Positions 1 through 8,117 are shown, numbered from the stretch's first letter. The stretch: 12,917 nucleotides of DNA from Zelonia costaricensis (GCA_030849075.1 JASAOO010002898.1:1-12917); one strand, 5' to 3'. Program-made: numbers and translations. The notes: a model not told the origin generated them from the sequence alone.

Positions 1-603
1 TTGTGTCTGTGCGATTCGTTTGTGAGTTTGAGTGCTCGAGTGTGCGTTTCGGCGCGAGAAAGGGGGAGGGCTTGCGGGTGGGGATGCTTGTCAGGATATG
101 CGTGTGCTCTTCGCCCCACACGCGGCGTGTTGTCATGCGTGCCGCAGCGGAGAAGCAGCGCACACTTCACCGCTAGTCCGCAACTCCTGCTCCGCCCCTC
201 ACCACCACTACCCTCCCCTCCCCACCCCACCACTACTCGAGCACCCCGTACTGACTGGTCAAGTGGGTTCTTTCACATCAACACAGCATGTACGAGCGAG
301 GAGCGAGAAGGTCACACGCATTCCAGCTTCACGTGTGCGGAGCAACGGGACAGTGAAGTAGAGAGAGAGACAGCGTGGCGCCTCCTACGAAGCCGGTGCC
401 GGCGTGTGAAGGACGGAGTGGGAGTGGGAGTAGGAGCAGAACCGCTTGACGGAGCTGGCCCCCCTCCCCGCTCACACACGCCTCCACGGGTCTAAAGTGG
501 AAGCGTCACACACGAGCACACGCAGAAGCGCTACCCCTCCTCCTCCTCCATCCTCCTTCAACCCCCCCCCCTCGCCCTTTTCCATCCTCATGCCAACACG
601 TGT

Positions 604-652
604 CGCTGCTCGCTCTCTCGCTGCCTGCCTCTCTGCGTGCACGTGGGTAAAG
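604..652 (+). promoter_or_regulatory. Predicted spliced-leader acceptor for TBP
   Basis: A CT-rich tract (about 604-640) is followed by the first AG at 651-652, with further AGs at 661-662 and 680-681. This would give a leader of roughly 110-140 nt without an upstream ATG. The pyrimidine tract nearer the gene (737-787) has no AG before the start codon, so it cannot by itself supply the acceptor. Confidence 0.3.
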
Positions 653-684
653 AAAACAAAAGTTTGGACCCACCGCACGAGGGT

Positions 685-704
685 CACACACACACACACA
701 CACA
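685..704 (+). repeat. (CA)10 microsatellite
   Basis: Ten uninterrupted CA units lie 90 bases before the TBP start codon, probably inside its 5' leader. Confidence 0.9.
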
Positions 705-793
705 ATCACACACCTCATTTTCGCCTGCCTGCGTACTCCGCCCTCCGCCCCCCCCCTCCCTCCTCTCGTCGCCTCTTCCCTTCTATCGCGGCC

Positions 794-1663
794 ATGGACG
801 ATGACTACGACTTCTTTGACGGCGACGCCGTGGGGGAGGAGGAGCTCTCGGCCGCCGCGGCCTTCCCGGACTCGGTGGCGCAGTTCGGCGGCATGGGCAG
901 CATCGGCGCGGACGGCACCGGCGACCTCGGCGACTTCGACCTCGCGGACGGCGTCTTCCACCCTTCTGACGACGCAGACGCCGACGACGTGGGTGAGCTG
1001 CCACCTTTCATTCCCAACGTGCAAGAGTACCTGCCCAATGTGCGGCCCGACGCCTTCCCTGTGGTGGTGGCGGTGCAAGCTCAGGCAACGATTCCGATGG
1101 GTGTCGATCTAGCCCAGCTGAGCTGCGCCACACGCAACGTGGAGTACATGCCGAACAATCGCATCCCCTCGGCAACGATGCGGCTACACGAGCCGACGGC
1201 GGTGGTCATGGTGCACAACTCGGGCGCCATGAACATCATCGGCGCCGCCAGCGTGAGCGAGGCGCGGCAGGCGGCAGAGCTGGCAGCACGCATCATCCGG
1301 AAAGCCCTGAACCTCGACTTCTCCTCTCTGAAGTTCCGCGTGCGGTCGATCGCTGCGCGATTCAACGTTTGCAGCCCGATGCGGCTGGATCGGCTCGCTG
1401 CCTACAAGCTCGATCCCACCGTGTCGGTTGGCGTGGACAAGCTGCAGTGCAGCTATGAGCCGGAGCGCTTCAACGGCTGTGTGGTGCGCCTGCTGGGCAA
1501 GTCGACGCGGGGCGACAACCAGTGGAGCGTGAGCTGCAGCGTATTTGTGACGGGGAAGGTGCAGCTGATGGGGGCACGCAGCATGGACGAGTTGCGGTTT
1601 GCTTTCAACGCGCTTGTGCCGATTCTCGCCAAGAATCTCGATCCCGCGCCTGTCGCGGCGTGA
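794..1663 (+). CDS. TRF4: TATA-binding protein-related factor (TBP/TRF4)
   Basis: 289 residues. This is the trypanosomatid TBP homologue, a nuclear factor that in this group serves spliced-leader RNA (SNAPc-containing complex) and RNA polymerase III transcription. Residues 1-80 are Asp/Glu-rich and have no counterpart in the TBP core. Residues about 88-283 hold the two direct repeats of the TBP saddle; the repeat-1 landmarks are NVEY, MRLHEP and IIGAAS, and those of repeat 2 are YEPERF, FVTGKV and LMGARS. Of the four phenylalanines with which classical TBP kinks DNA, the repeat-1 pair aligns here with Ile124 and His141, while the repeat-2 pair is kept as Phe226 and Phe251. About eight extra residues sit in the repeat-2 stirrup loop (KSTRGDNQW region). 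The start at 794 was chosen because acidic sequence with strong codon bias begins there, after a pyrimidine tract. The family call is firm; the Phe alignment was made by eye. Confidence 0.95.
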   Translation: MDDDYDFFDGDAVGEEELSAAAAFPDSVAQFGGMGSIGADGTGDLGDFDLADGVFHPSDDADADDVGELPPFIPNVQEYLPNVRPDAFPVVVAVQAQATIPMGVDLAQLSCATRNVEYMPNNRIPSATMRLHEPTAVVMVHNSGAMNIIGAASVSEARQAAELAARIIRKALNLDFSSLKFRVRSIAARFNVCSPMRLDRLAAYKLDPTVSVGVDKLQCSYEPERFNGCVVRLLGKSTRGDNQWSVSCSVFVTGKVQLMGARSMDELRFAFNALVPILAKNLDPAPVAA

Positions 1664-1802
1664 GGGGCGAACGCGTTCGTGTCACATCCTCGTACGATGG
1701 GACTTGGAGAGAGAGAGAGAGAGGTGGGTGGGGCCGTCGCAGTGCTGTCGTGCTGCGTCGGCTCAACGCGCAGCTGTGCCCTTCTTCCTTTCTCCCCTGT
1801 CC

Positions 1803-1820
1803 GTGTGTGTGTGTGTGTGT
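1803..1820 (+). repeat. (GT)9 microsatellite
   Basis: Nine uninterrupted GT units lie 140 bases after the TBP stop codon, in the presumed 3' UTR. They are complementary to the (AC)9 tract at 2258-2275. Confidence 0.9.
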
Positions 1821-2257
1821 CTGCTGGTAAGCTCTTCCTTCATTTGTGCCGCCTTTGTGTGCCGCAGGGCCGCCCTTTCCCGCCCATCCCCAGCCCGCCG
1901 CATCCCGTGCGGCGAAGAGAAGCAAAAAGGGATCGACGGAGAACGGATGGCAGAGCTGCGACATGAGAGCACCTCGCACACACCTTTCTCTCTCTCTTCT
2001 CTTCCCTATGGGGAGAAGCAGTGGAAGCGGTGGCGGCTTCGCCCCACTCCCTCTTCTCCCTCCGGCTGTCTCTCGCTCCTACTTCAACGTGGCGACGACG
2101 CCATCATGGGAGTGGATAGGAGGCGCACTGCGGCGCGCGTGTACTCGGGGGGAAGGGGAGGCACGACGCATCGCGTCCCTCCTTTCCCACGTGCGTAAAG
2201 CGCTGGCTGCCTCCGTGCGGATCGCCTCTCCTCCTCATCCCTTGCAATCGACAACAA

Positions 2258-2275
2258 ACACACACACACACACAC
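2258..2275 (+). repeat. (AC)9 microsatellite
   Basis: Nine AC units lie upstream of the TPR gene. They are complementary to the GT tract at 1803-1820. Confidence 0.9.
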
Positions 2276-2354
2276 GAACACGCCATCACCCACCCTTCCC
2301 TGGCTAGATCTCTCATCATCTTTACCCCTTCCGCGCAGCACCCCTTCCTGCCTG

Positions 2355-2424
2355 TTCCTTTTGTGTTTGCTTGTTTTTTCGCACACCCGCCCCCCCCCCC
2401 CCACTACACACGTGTCCGCCGCAG
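2355..2424 (+). promoter_or_regulatory. Predicted spliced-leader acceptor for TPR gene
   Basis: A T-rich then C-rich tract (2355-2402, including C13) is followed by GCAG with AG at 2423-2424. This predicts a 40 nt leader with no ATG before the start at 2465. The layout is typical of trypanosomatid trans-splicing; no experiment supports the exact site. Confidence 0.5.
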
Positions 2425-2464
2425 CCCGCTCCTTTTCCCATACCCCCCCCCCGCGCCTCGCACC

Positions 2465-3151
2465 ATGTCGGACTGGGAGGCCATCGCGAAGGAGTCGGAG
2501 GAGGTGCTCGCGAAGCCCGACATCAAGGGCTGCCACACCATTCTGATGAAGGCCTACGAGGGCGGCAACCACCACCCCGAGGTCCTCTGGCGCCTGGCCC
2601 GCTCGTACTACGAGGTGGCTAACGAGACGACCGACCCCGCCGTGCGGGAGCCGTACCTGAAGGAGGGCATGGAGCTGTGCAAGCAGTCCGTCGAGGCCGA
2701 CCCGAACAACTTTGCCTCACACAAGTGGCTCGGCATTCTTATCTCGGAGCAGAAGGTCAGCACCAAGGAGAAGATCGCGAACGCGTACGTGATTCGCGAT
2801 CACTTCCTCAAGGCGGTGGAGCTGAACCCGCACGATGCCACTTCGCTGCACTGCATGGGCAACTGGTGCTACAAGATTTTGCAGATCGGCTGGCTGGAGC
2901 GCAAGGCGGCGGCCCTCGTCCTCGGCGAGCCCCCGAGCTCGTCGTACGAGGAGTGCCTTGGCTACCTCCTCCGCTCCGCCGAGGCGGGCAACACAATCCA
3001 CAACTCCACGATGATCGGCGACGCCTACGCGCAGCAGAGCAAGCGTGACGAGGCGCGCAAGTGGTACCAGACGGCGATCGACATGCCAGCCAACACGGAA
3101 CTGCAGAAGCGCAACCACGACGCCGCGGTCGCGAAGCTGAAGAAGCTGTGA
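2465..3151 (+). CDS. TPR protein of the RMD (FAM82) family
   Basis: 228 residues. It belongs to the regulator of microtubule dynamics family, tetratricopeptide-like proteins tied in animals to microtubules, mitochondria and organelle contacts. The recognisable family blocks are WRLARSYYEVA (about 42-52), FASHKWLGI (83-91), KIANAYVIRDHF with LKAVELNPHDATS (about 103-127), MGNWCY (131-136) and PPSSSYEECLGYL (156-168), ending in a TPR-like helix pair with GDAYAQQSKRDEARKWY. Unlike vertebrate RMDN2 and RMDN3 there is no N-terminal membrane segment, and no signal peptide, so a soluble protein is likely. The charged tail KLKKL ends the protein. The start was chosen because coding begins at MSDWEAIAKE, 40 nt after a good splice acceptor; the frame is open further upstream but only through poly-Pro sequence. 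Family assignment is strong; its role in trypanosomatids is inferred from animal members. Confidence 0.9.
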   Translation: MSDWEAIAKESEEVLAKPDIKGCHTILMKAYEGGNHHPEVLWRLARSYYEVANETTDPAVREPYLKEGMELCKQSVEADPNNFASHKWLGILISEQKVSTKEKIANAYVIRDHFLKAVELNPHDATSLHCMGNWCYKILQIGWLERKAAALVLGEPPSSSYEECLGYLLRSAEAGNTIHNSTMIGDAYAQQSKRDEARKWYQTAIDMPANTELQKRNHDAAVAKLKKL

Positions 3152-3642
3152 AACACCTACCTCATTCCCGCTAGCACGGCGGGTTTCCACCTGTGAGGCA
3201 GCCGGTGCGAGGGTGAGGTGATGAGTGGCAGAATGGTGGTGTGTGGTGGATGCGTTGCTTGCGGGGTCGTTGTTGGCGAGCCCACACATACACACACGCA
3301 TGCAACCGTAGCGTGTCGTCACCGCACTCTGCGTTCTCTGCATCAACAAAGCCTCCCCCCCCCCCTTTCCCCCTTCCGCCAATACACTCTGTGGCGCGTA
3401 CACGTCTTGCTTGTCTCTCACTCCCCGCTGTCTCTCCCTCTTTCTCTGTACCTCTCGCATCGCCGTCGCACGCGCGGGTGCCGTATCCACCTCTGCGTGG
3501 CTTCTTGTCTCGACTGCCTCTTCCCTTTTTTTTCGTTTCTCTTTCTCCTTCGATCGGCCCCCCAACATGATGCTTGTGTGAACGTCCGTTCTTGTCACTG
3601 GAAGGAAGCGCGCGCGTCGTGCAATGTTCCGAAACGTGAGTC

Positions 3643-3673
<31 letters not shown>
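3643..3673 (+). repeat. Interrupted (TG)n microsatellite
   Basis: About 15 TG units with one TT interruption near 3653. It lies in the presumed 3' UTR of the TPR gene and is complementary to the CA tract at 3954-3980. Confidence 0.85.
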
Positions 3674-3953
3674 ACTGCTCTTGCCGAGTCTGCGTCCGTC
3701 GCACCTTCTTCCCCCTCGCGATGCTCAAATTCGTTCAAGCAGTTTTTCTTGTTTTCTTTTCCGTAGCAGCGCGCTGCGCTTTCAGCGGCCCTACAGGAAA
3801 AACGTGCAACAGCATTGTCTCGTGAAAGACGCTGAACGAACTCGTCACGCGGCTGGGCGACTGAAGGGCAGTCGATCGATGCACGTGTGCACGCGATTGT
3901 TTGCTTATTGTGCAAGCGACCTGCGCACTCGCCGCAGTAGAGCTGTGCATCCT

Positions 3954-3980
3954 CACACACACACACAGACACACACACAC
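3954..3980 (+). repeat. Interrupted (CA)n microsatellite
   Basis: About 13 CA units with one GA interruption near 3969, downstream of the GT tract at 3643-3673. Confidence 0.85.
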
Positions 3981-4740
3981 GCAAAAACTTGTCACGCGAT
4001 GCACGCCATCACGCACGCTTTTCGGTCAACAAACAAATAAAGAGAAACGTGGAGTCACAGAATGAAATGCCAGAGTCCGCCCTTTCAGGTGCGTTTCTGC
4101 ACCTGTGCGCGAGCCCGTTTGACTGTGCGCTCGCTGCAGGGAAGGCGAGTTTGGTTCAATGCCTGCTCTGAAGCCAGCGTATTGTTAGCATACTCGGGGA
4201 GGGCGGAGACTGATCAGATGTGGTGTTATGCAGCCCTCCTGCCGTACCGTCTCCTCAAGGATGGGCGCGCACTCACGCTGGGGCTGCGTCGAGGTGAAAC
4301 TGCTAGGAGTGCTTGCATCCTGTGCTCAGCGGCCTGCACACACACCGACAAGTTGCCGGCCTCCTCCGCGCGTCTACAATGCGTTCCTTTCCGTCCCGCC
4401 CTGCCACCTCTTTTCTCCCTGCGTTCTCCATCTACCGGCGTCTTGACGACTTTCTCGTGCCCACTGCTCCTACAACGCTTGCACTGCCCTCCACCTCCAC
4501 CCCGAGTCAACCTTGGTGTCAATCCGTTACTGTATCAGCAGAAGAAGAAAACGTCTACCCATCACATCCAATCCTTCTTGAGCGCGTGAGCACACAGACC
4601 TTTCAGCCCCGTTCTCCACTTGCCCATCTCCGCCCCTGCCCTCGTTGCCGGAACTGCGTTGATCTGCGACTTGTGCCGAGAGAGGCCGTTAATAAAGACT
4701 GTCGAACAAAGACCGATTCATGCTTTCTCTTGTCGCGTAG

Positions 4741-4797
4741 CTCTTCCCCATTCCCCCCCCCCTCCCCTCGACCGCAATCGTCGCGCCACCTTCGCAG
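4741..4797 (+). promoter_or_regulatory. Predicted spliced-leader acceptor for TUTase-like gene
   Basis: A C-rich pyrimidine tract (4741-4790, including C10) ends in TTCGCAG with AG at 4796-4797. This gives a 68 nt leader without ATG before 4866. A second AG at 4739-4740 precedes the tract. If the AG at 4796-4797 is used, the in-frame ATG at 4620 is left out of the mRNA, which supports the start at 4866. Confidence 0.5.
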
Positions 4798-4865
4798 ACG
4801 TCAGTGCTGCCCACCCACCCACCTACTCACTCCTCGTACCCCGACTCGGCGTCCAGCAGGCACGG

Positions 4866-7800
4866 ATGTCAGCTGAGGAATGTCAGAAGCTCATCGCCAG
4901 CGCCTTCAGCGAGGCGGCGCTCGAGGAAACCGTGCAGAAGACCATCAGTGCCGGGTATGAAAAGTGCTCCCTGTGCAACAGCATCATCGACGGCGAGGTA
5001 ACGCACATGCTACGCGACCACCCCCACATGCGGCACCTCCACACGCTGCTGGCTAAGCCGGTGCCTCCGCTGACGAAGCAGGTGGCAGGCAGCAGCAGCG
5101 GCGGCGGGTGCGGAGAGCCGCGCAGCGAGGACCGCGGCGGCGACGACGGCGATGCGGCCGCGTTGGCGGTTGGCGCCTTCGCCGTGGCCGCGTCCGCAAG
5201 CGCCGACCGCGGTGAGGCGGCCTTCCGTGTGGTGCAGCGGGCGCAGGCGCAGTTGCACCGCCTGCTAGATGGCGTGCAGGGCGCCGACGGGCACGTGTAC
5301 TTGTTCGGCAGTGTTGTGTCAATGGGCTCGTGGGACGGCGTCGGGGACGGCGACTTCGCCTTTGTCTGCCCGAGGTGGTACTACGTGCCAGCACTGGATG
5401 GGCAGGTGGTGGTCGAGCCGTCAGCGGACGAGGAGCGGGGGAAGGAGGGCGCCGATGAGGATGAGGATGACGAAGAGGAGAAGGAGGGCGTCGCGGTGCA
5501 TGGGGACATCGGCGAAGAGAAAACCGATGACGACACGGCCGCAGCAGCCTCCACAGACGCAGCAGCAGCAGCAACCGCGGATGGCCTGGAGGCGAAGGCG
5601 CTGTCGTCGGAGAAGGAGAAGCGCATCATTCGCGGCATCACCGCGCGGCTGCGCGACGCCGGCTTTCGCTTTGAAGAGCTCGACCCCGTTCTCCACACGC
5701 GCATCCCCGTGGTGCGGCGCAAGCGGACGGAGCGGGAGCCCCTGAAGCTGCACGCAACCCCGCCGGTGTCACAGATTCGCTTCCGCTTCGAGTCCTCTGT
5801 CGCAGAGCAGCAGTTCCGTGGCAGCCGCCTGGCCACACTCATCGACACGTACGCGGCGATCGAGGTGCCTGGTCTAGCCGACCCACGCGCTCGCACCCTC
5901 GTCCTGAACGTGCCCGACACCACCGACGCGATTCACCTCACGTCGCGGCGGGAGCGAGTTCACGGAGTGCGCAAGGACTGGCTCGGCTTCCGCCGCACGC
6001 CGGAGATCTTCTCCATCGACTTTGACCTGTCTTGCCGCTTCCATGGCATTCGGAACAGCTGGCTGTTGCGACGCTACCTCGCCCAGGACGCGGTGTTCCG
6101 CCTGGGTAACGCGTTCCTCAAGACGTGGAGCAAAGCGTGCGGCGTCAACAACTCCCGCATCGGCTTCCTCACGTCGTACGCGGTGTCGGTGCTGTGGATC
6201 TACTACCTCCTACGCCGCGGCGAGGTCGAGTTTGTGAACCCGGCCGACGTGCCCGTACTGCCGGACCCGGAGGAGCAGATGAACGTCCCGTACATCGCGC
6301 TGTGGCCACCACTGGAAGACGCCGCGGCGGAGCTGTCTCGGCAGCGTCGGCTCGGCACCCTCTTACGCGGCTTCTTTTTCTTTTACGGCGAGGCATTCGA
6401 TTGGGCGACGCACGTCGTCACGATTCGGCAGCCGGGCACGGGCGCGGACGGCGCGGCCGCGCTGTGCACCAAGGCGGACCTGGGCTGGGAAAAGTCCGAC
6501 ACGCTCAGTCTCGTTCTGCGCGACCGCTGCTACCACATTTTCTCGATCGAAGACGTGTACGAAGTCGATCTCGACCTCGGGCGGCACCTGACGCCGGAGA
6601 AGGCGGACTGGACGCGTCTGCAGTTCCGCCTGGCGTACCAGCGCTGCTGCTGTACCGCATCGTCGCCCTCGTCGTCGTTGCTGCTGTGGCGTTTGTTGGA
6701 CGTCCCACGTCAACGTGCCGAGGACACGCTGAGGGCGGAGCTGTGCACGACGCTCCTTCTCGACACCGAAGACGCATCTTCCACGGTAGCCGAGGCGCTA
6801 CAGCGGCTGCAGCTGGACTGCGCGGCCGACGGCGTCATTAGCGAAGACGACGACGAGGACGAGAGGGATGCTAGCACCGATCCGGTGTACCTCGCCTGTG
6901 CCTATGAGCTGGGCAACCGCCTGAGCGACCTCTGGTTCGACGAGGCGCAGGTCGCCGTCGACATTGCGAATCACAAGAAGCATGACCGCCGTGCCACAGA
7001 TTACACGGCCCCGGTGAACCCCAAGCTCCAGGGGCAGTGGGCCATCGTGTGCGATGACCCGCTCCTGGCCGAGTCAGACGCCGCCACGGCCTTTGCGCAG
7101 CGCAGCGTCCGGCTTGTGCCGCCTCGTGACGGCGGCGACGGCCCTGGCGGGGCGCCGTTCCGGGCCACCGGTGCCCCGGGGTGCGGGCGGCGCATGCTGC
7201 TCACCAAGTCGCGGCGTCAGGCGGAGCAGGTGCTGTGCACGCTAGAGGCGTCACCGGAGGGGGTTGGGGTGGACCTCTCGCCCAAGGACGCCGCCGGCGC
7301 CGCCTACCCCCGCTGCTACTTTCCCCTGCAGCAGCGCCGCCTCTTCGCCACGTACGACGCGCGCGCCGCCTTTACCCGCGCTGCAGAGGATGCCGTGGCC
7401 GAGCTGGCACGGCTGCGGGACGACGAGGTGAGCGCGGCCTCGGTGCAGGGCAGCCAGGTGCTACACGACCGCACGCAGCTTCTGGGCTACCTGAAGGAGC
7501 GTCGGGGCAGCAGTGCGCTGCCTAGGGACGCGGCCTACGAAGCCGCGCTGGCCTTCATCTGCGACGCGCAGCAGCCGTACCTCATCGTGCCGCCAAAGCC
7601 CTTTCACGGCCGTGCGCCCAACACAGATAGCAACCTGGCGGGCGCCCTCTGCCCCTCCGGTGCTCTTCTCACTCTTCTTGGAGGCGGCAGCGGCGGCGGC
7701 AGCACGACGGCGAATGGTGCAACGGCGGCGGCTGTCGCCAAGACCCCCATCGCCGCGGCACGCCCGGCGTCGTCTGCAGGCCCCGGACGCGCGGGCCCAA

Positions 7801-8117
7801 TTGTCGGAGGCGCGTCGCGCGCCACCGCCACCGCCACCGCCACCACTGCCGCAGCTCCTGCTTCAGCCCCCGCCGGTGCTCGTGCTGCGGGTGCCTCCCG
7901 TGCGCCCGCGGCACCACCGCCGCTTAGGCCTGCCAGCGCGTGGGTGGCGAATCCCCCGCCACCGCGGACACCGATGCGGCCCACGATGGATCAGAGGGGA
8001 CGGAAGATGGGCACTTGTGGGGAGTGCGGTCGGCACAACCTTGAGACGTTTCCAGCGCTGCAGCGCAACCAGGACGCTGGCTTCTACTGCGTCCAGTGCT
8101 GGGCCAGCTACGCGTGA
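4866..8117 (+). CDS. TUTase / non-canonical poly(A) polymerase-like nucleotidyltransferase with terminal zinc motifs
   Basis: 1083 residues. It is predicted to add nucleotides, most likely U, to RNA 3' ends. In order: a C2H2-like motif C34-x2-C37-x9-H47-x4-H52; an Ala/Gly/charged linker; the nucleotidyltransferase motif with G148-S149 and the metal-binding pair D161/D163 (DGDF); an acidic then Ala-rich insert (about 183-245); a middle region; the third carboxylate in IDFDLS (D387, or D385) followed by RFHGIRNSWLLRR; a PAP-associated domain with NS-x3-FLTSYAVSVLW (429-443) and IEDVYEVDLDLGRHL (561-575); about 490 residues of unrecognised sequence with an Ala/Pro-rich low-complexity stretch near 940-1030; and a C-terminal C1051-x2-C1054-x20-C1075-x2-C1078. 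Size, the N-terminal finger and the insert between the second and third carboxylates resemble editing TUTases (RET1/RET2), but I cannot assign it to RET1, TUT3 or another member, so no symbol is given. Start at 4866: the upstream open frame (from 4620) lacks GC3 bias and crosses a poly-C splice tract. Confidence 0.85.
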   Translation: MSAEECQKLIASAFSEAALEETVQKTISAGYEKCSLCNSIIDGEVTHMLRDHPHMRHLHTLLAKPVPPLTKQVAGSSSGGGCGEPRSEDRGGDDGDAAALAVGAFAVAASASADRGEAAFRVVQRAQAQLHRLLDGVQGADGHVYLFGSVVSMGSWDGVGDGDFAFVCPRWYYVPALDGQVVVEPSADEERGKEGADEDEDDEEEKEGVAVHGDIGEEKTDDDTAAAASTDAAAAATADGLEAKALSSEKEKRIIRGITARLRDAGFRFEELDPVLHTRIPVVRRKRTEREPLKLHATPPVSQIRFRFESSVAEQQFRGSRLATLIDTYAAIEVPGLADPRARTLVLNVPDTTDAIHLTSRRERVHGVRKDWLGFRRTPEIFSIDFDLSCRFHGIRNSWLLRRYLAQDAVFRLGNAFLKTWSKACGVNNSRIGFLTSYAVSVLWIYYLLRRGEVEFVNPADVPVLPDPEEQMNVPYIALWPPLEDAAAELSRQRRLGTLLRGFFFFYGEAFDWATHVVTIRQPGTGADGAAALCTKADLGWEKSDTLSLVLRDRCYHIFSIEDVYEVDLDLGRHLTPEKADWTRLQFRLAYQRCCCTASSPSSSLLLWRLLDVPRQRAEDTLRAELCTTLLLDTEDASSTVAEALQRLQLDCAADGVISEDDDEDERDASTDPVYLACAYELGNRLSDLWFDEAQVAVDIANHKKHDRRATDYTAPVNPKLQGQWAIVCDDPLLAESDAATAFAQRSVRLVPPRDGGDGPGGAPFRATGAPGCGRRMLLTKSRRQAEQVLCTLEASPEGVGVDLSPKDAAGAAYPRCYFPLQQRRLFATYDARAAFTRAAEDAVAELARLRDDEVSAASVQGSQVLHDRTQLLGYLKERRGSSALPRDAAYEAALAFICDAQQPYLIVPPKPFHGRAPNTDSNLAGALCPSGALLTLLGGGSGGGSTTANGATAAAVAKTPIAAARPASSAGPGRAGPIVGGASRATATATATTAAAPASAPAGARAAGASRAPAAPPPLRPASAWVANPPPPRTPMRPTMDQRGRKMGTCGECGRHNLETFPALQRNQDAGFYCVQCWASYA

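Larger units (their letters stand above)
1..793. other. Non-coding region upstream of TBP
   Basis: No convincing gene is seen here. The first 60 bases are GT-rich. The stretch to about 445 is mixed sequence with pyrimidine tracts, and its open frames translate to low-complexity, Arg/Pro/Ser-rich or Cys-rich peptides without recognisable domains. Further on come a C10 run (562-571), a CT-rich tract (604-640), a (CA)10 repeat (685-704) and a second pyrimidine tract (about 737-787) directly before the TBP start codon. I read it as the 3' UTR of an upstream gene outside the window followed by the 5' leader of TBP. The frame of TBP is open upstream to 446, but that part encodes CA-repeat and Pro-rich peptide and is not included in the gene. 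Confidence 0.7.
1664..2464. other. Intergenic region TBP to TPR gene
   Basis: No gene is seen. It contains a GA-repeat patch (about 1706-1723), (GT)9 at 1803-1820, CT-rich stretches around 1982-2090, (AC)9 at 2258-2275 and C13 at 2390-2402. Open frames across it encode low-complexity peptides. It should hold the TBP 3' UTR and the poly(A) site plus the 5' leader of the next gene. Confidence 0.75.
3152..4865. other. Long intergenic region TPR gene to TUTase-like gene
   Basis: 1.7 kb without a convincing gene. It carries CA-rich sequence (about 3281-3301), C11 (3355-3365), CT-rich DNA (3365-3560), a 31-base GT tract (3643-3673), a CA tract (3954-3980) and C10 (4753-4762). The part from about 4030 to 4330 is less repetitive and balanced in composition. 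A 175-codon frame crosses it (4062-4589), but its lower half is Pro-rich pyrimidine-tract sequence and its codon use lacks the strong GC3 bias of the neighbouring genes. I see no tRNA or recognisable retroelement. Confidence 0.7.

Noticed and set aside
1..495. 164-codon open frame at the start of the window as the end of an upstream gene
   Set aside because: The peptide is low-complexity and Cys/Arg/Pro-rich with no domain, and codon use does not resemble the real genes.
446..793. In-frame N-terminal extension of TBP, for example from the ATG at 590
   Set aside because: It encodes His/Thr repeat from the CA tract and poly-Pro/Arg from pyrimidine tracts, lacks GC3 bias, and lies across likely splice acceptors. 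The acidic TBP N-terminus clearly begins at 794.
2717..3598. 293-codon minus-strand open frame opposite the TPR gene
   Set aside because: A shadow of the GC3-biased TPR gene on the other strand that continues into simple-repeat DNA; no recognisable domain.
4153..4161. GTTCAATGC resembling a tRNA B box
   Set aside because: No matching A box, acceptor stem or anticodon arm at proper spacing; nine-base matches are expected by chance.
4062..4589. 175-codon open frame in the gap before the TUTase-like gene
   Set aside because: No domain, weak codon bias, and its second half is translated pyrimidine-tract sequence. Could be revisited if RNA or protein evidence appears.
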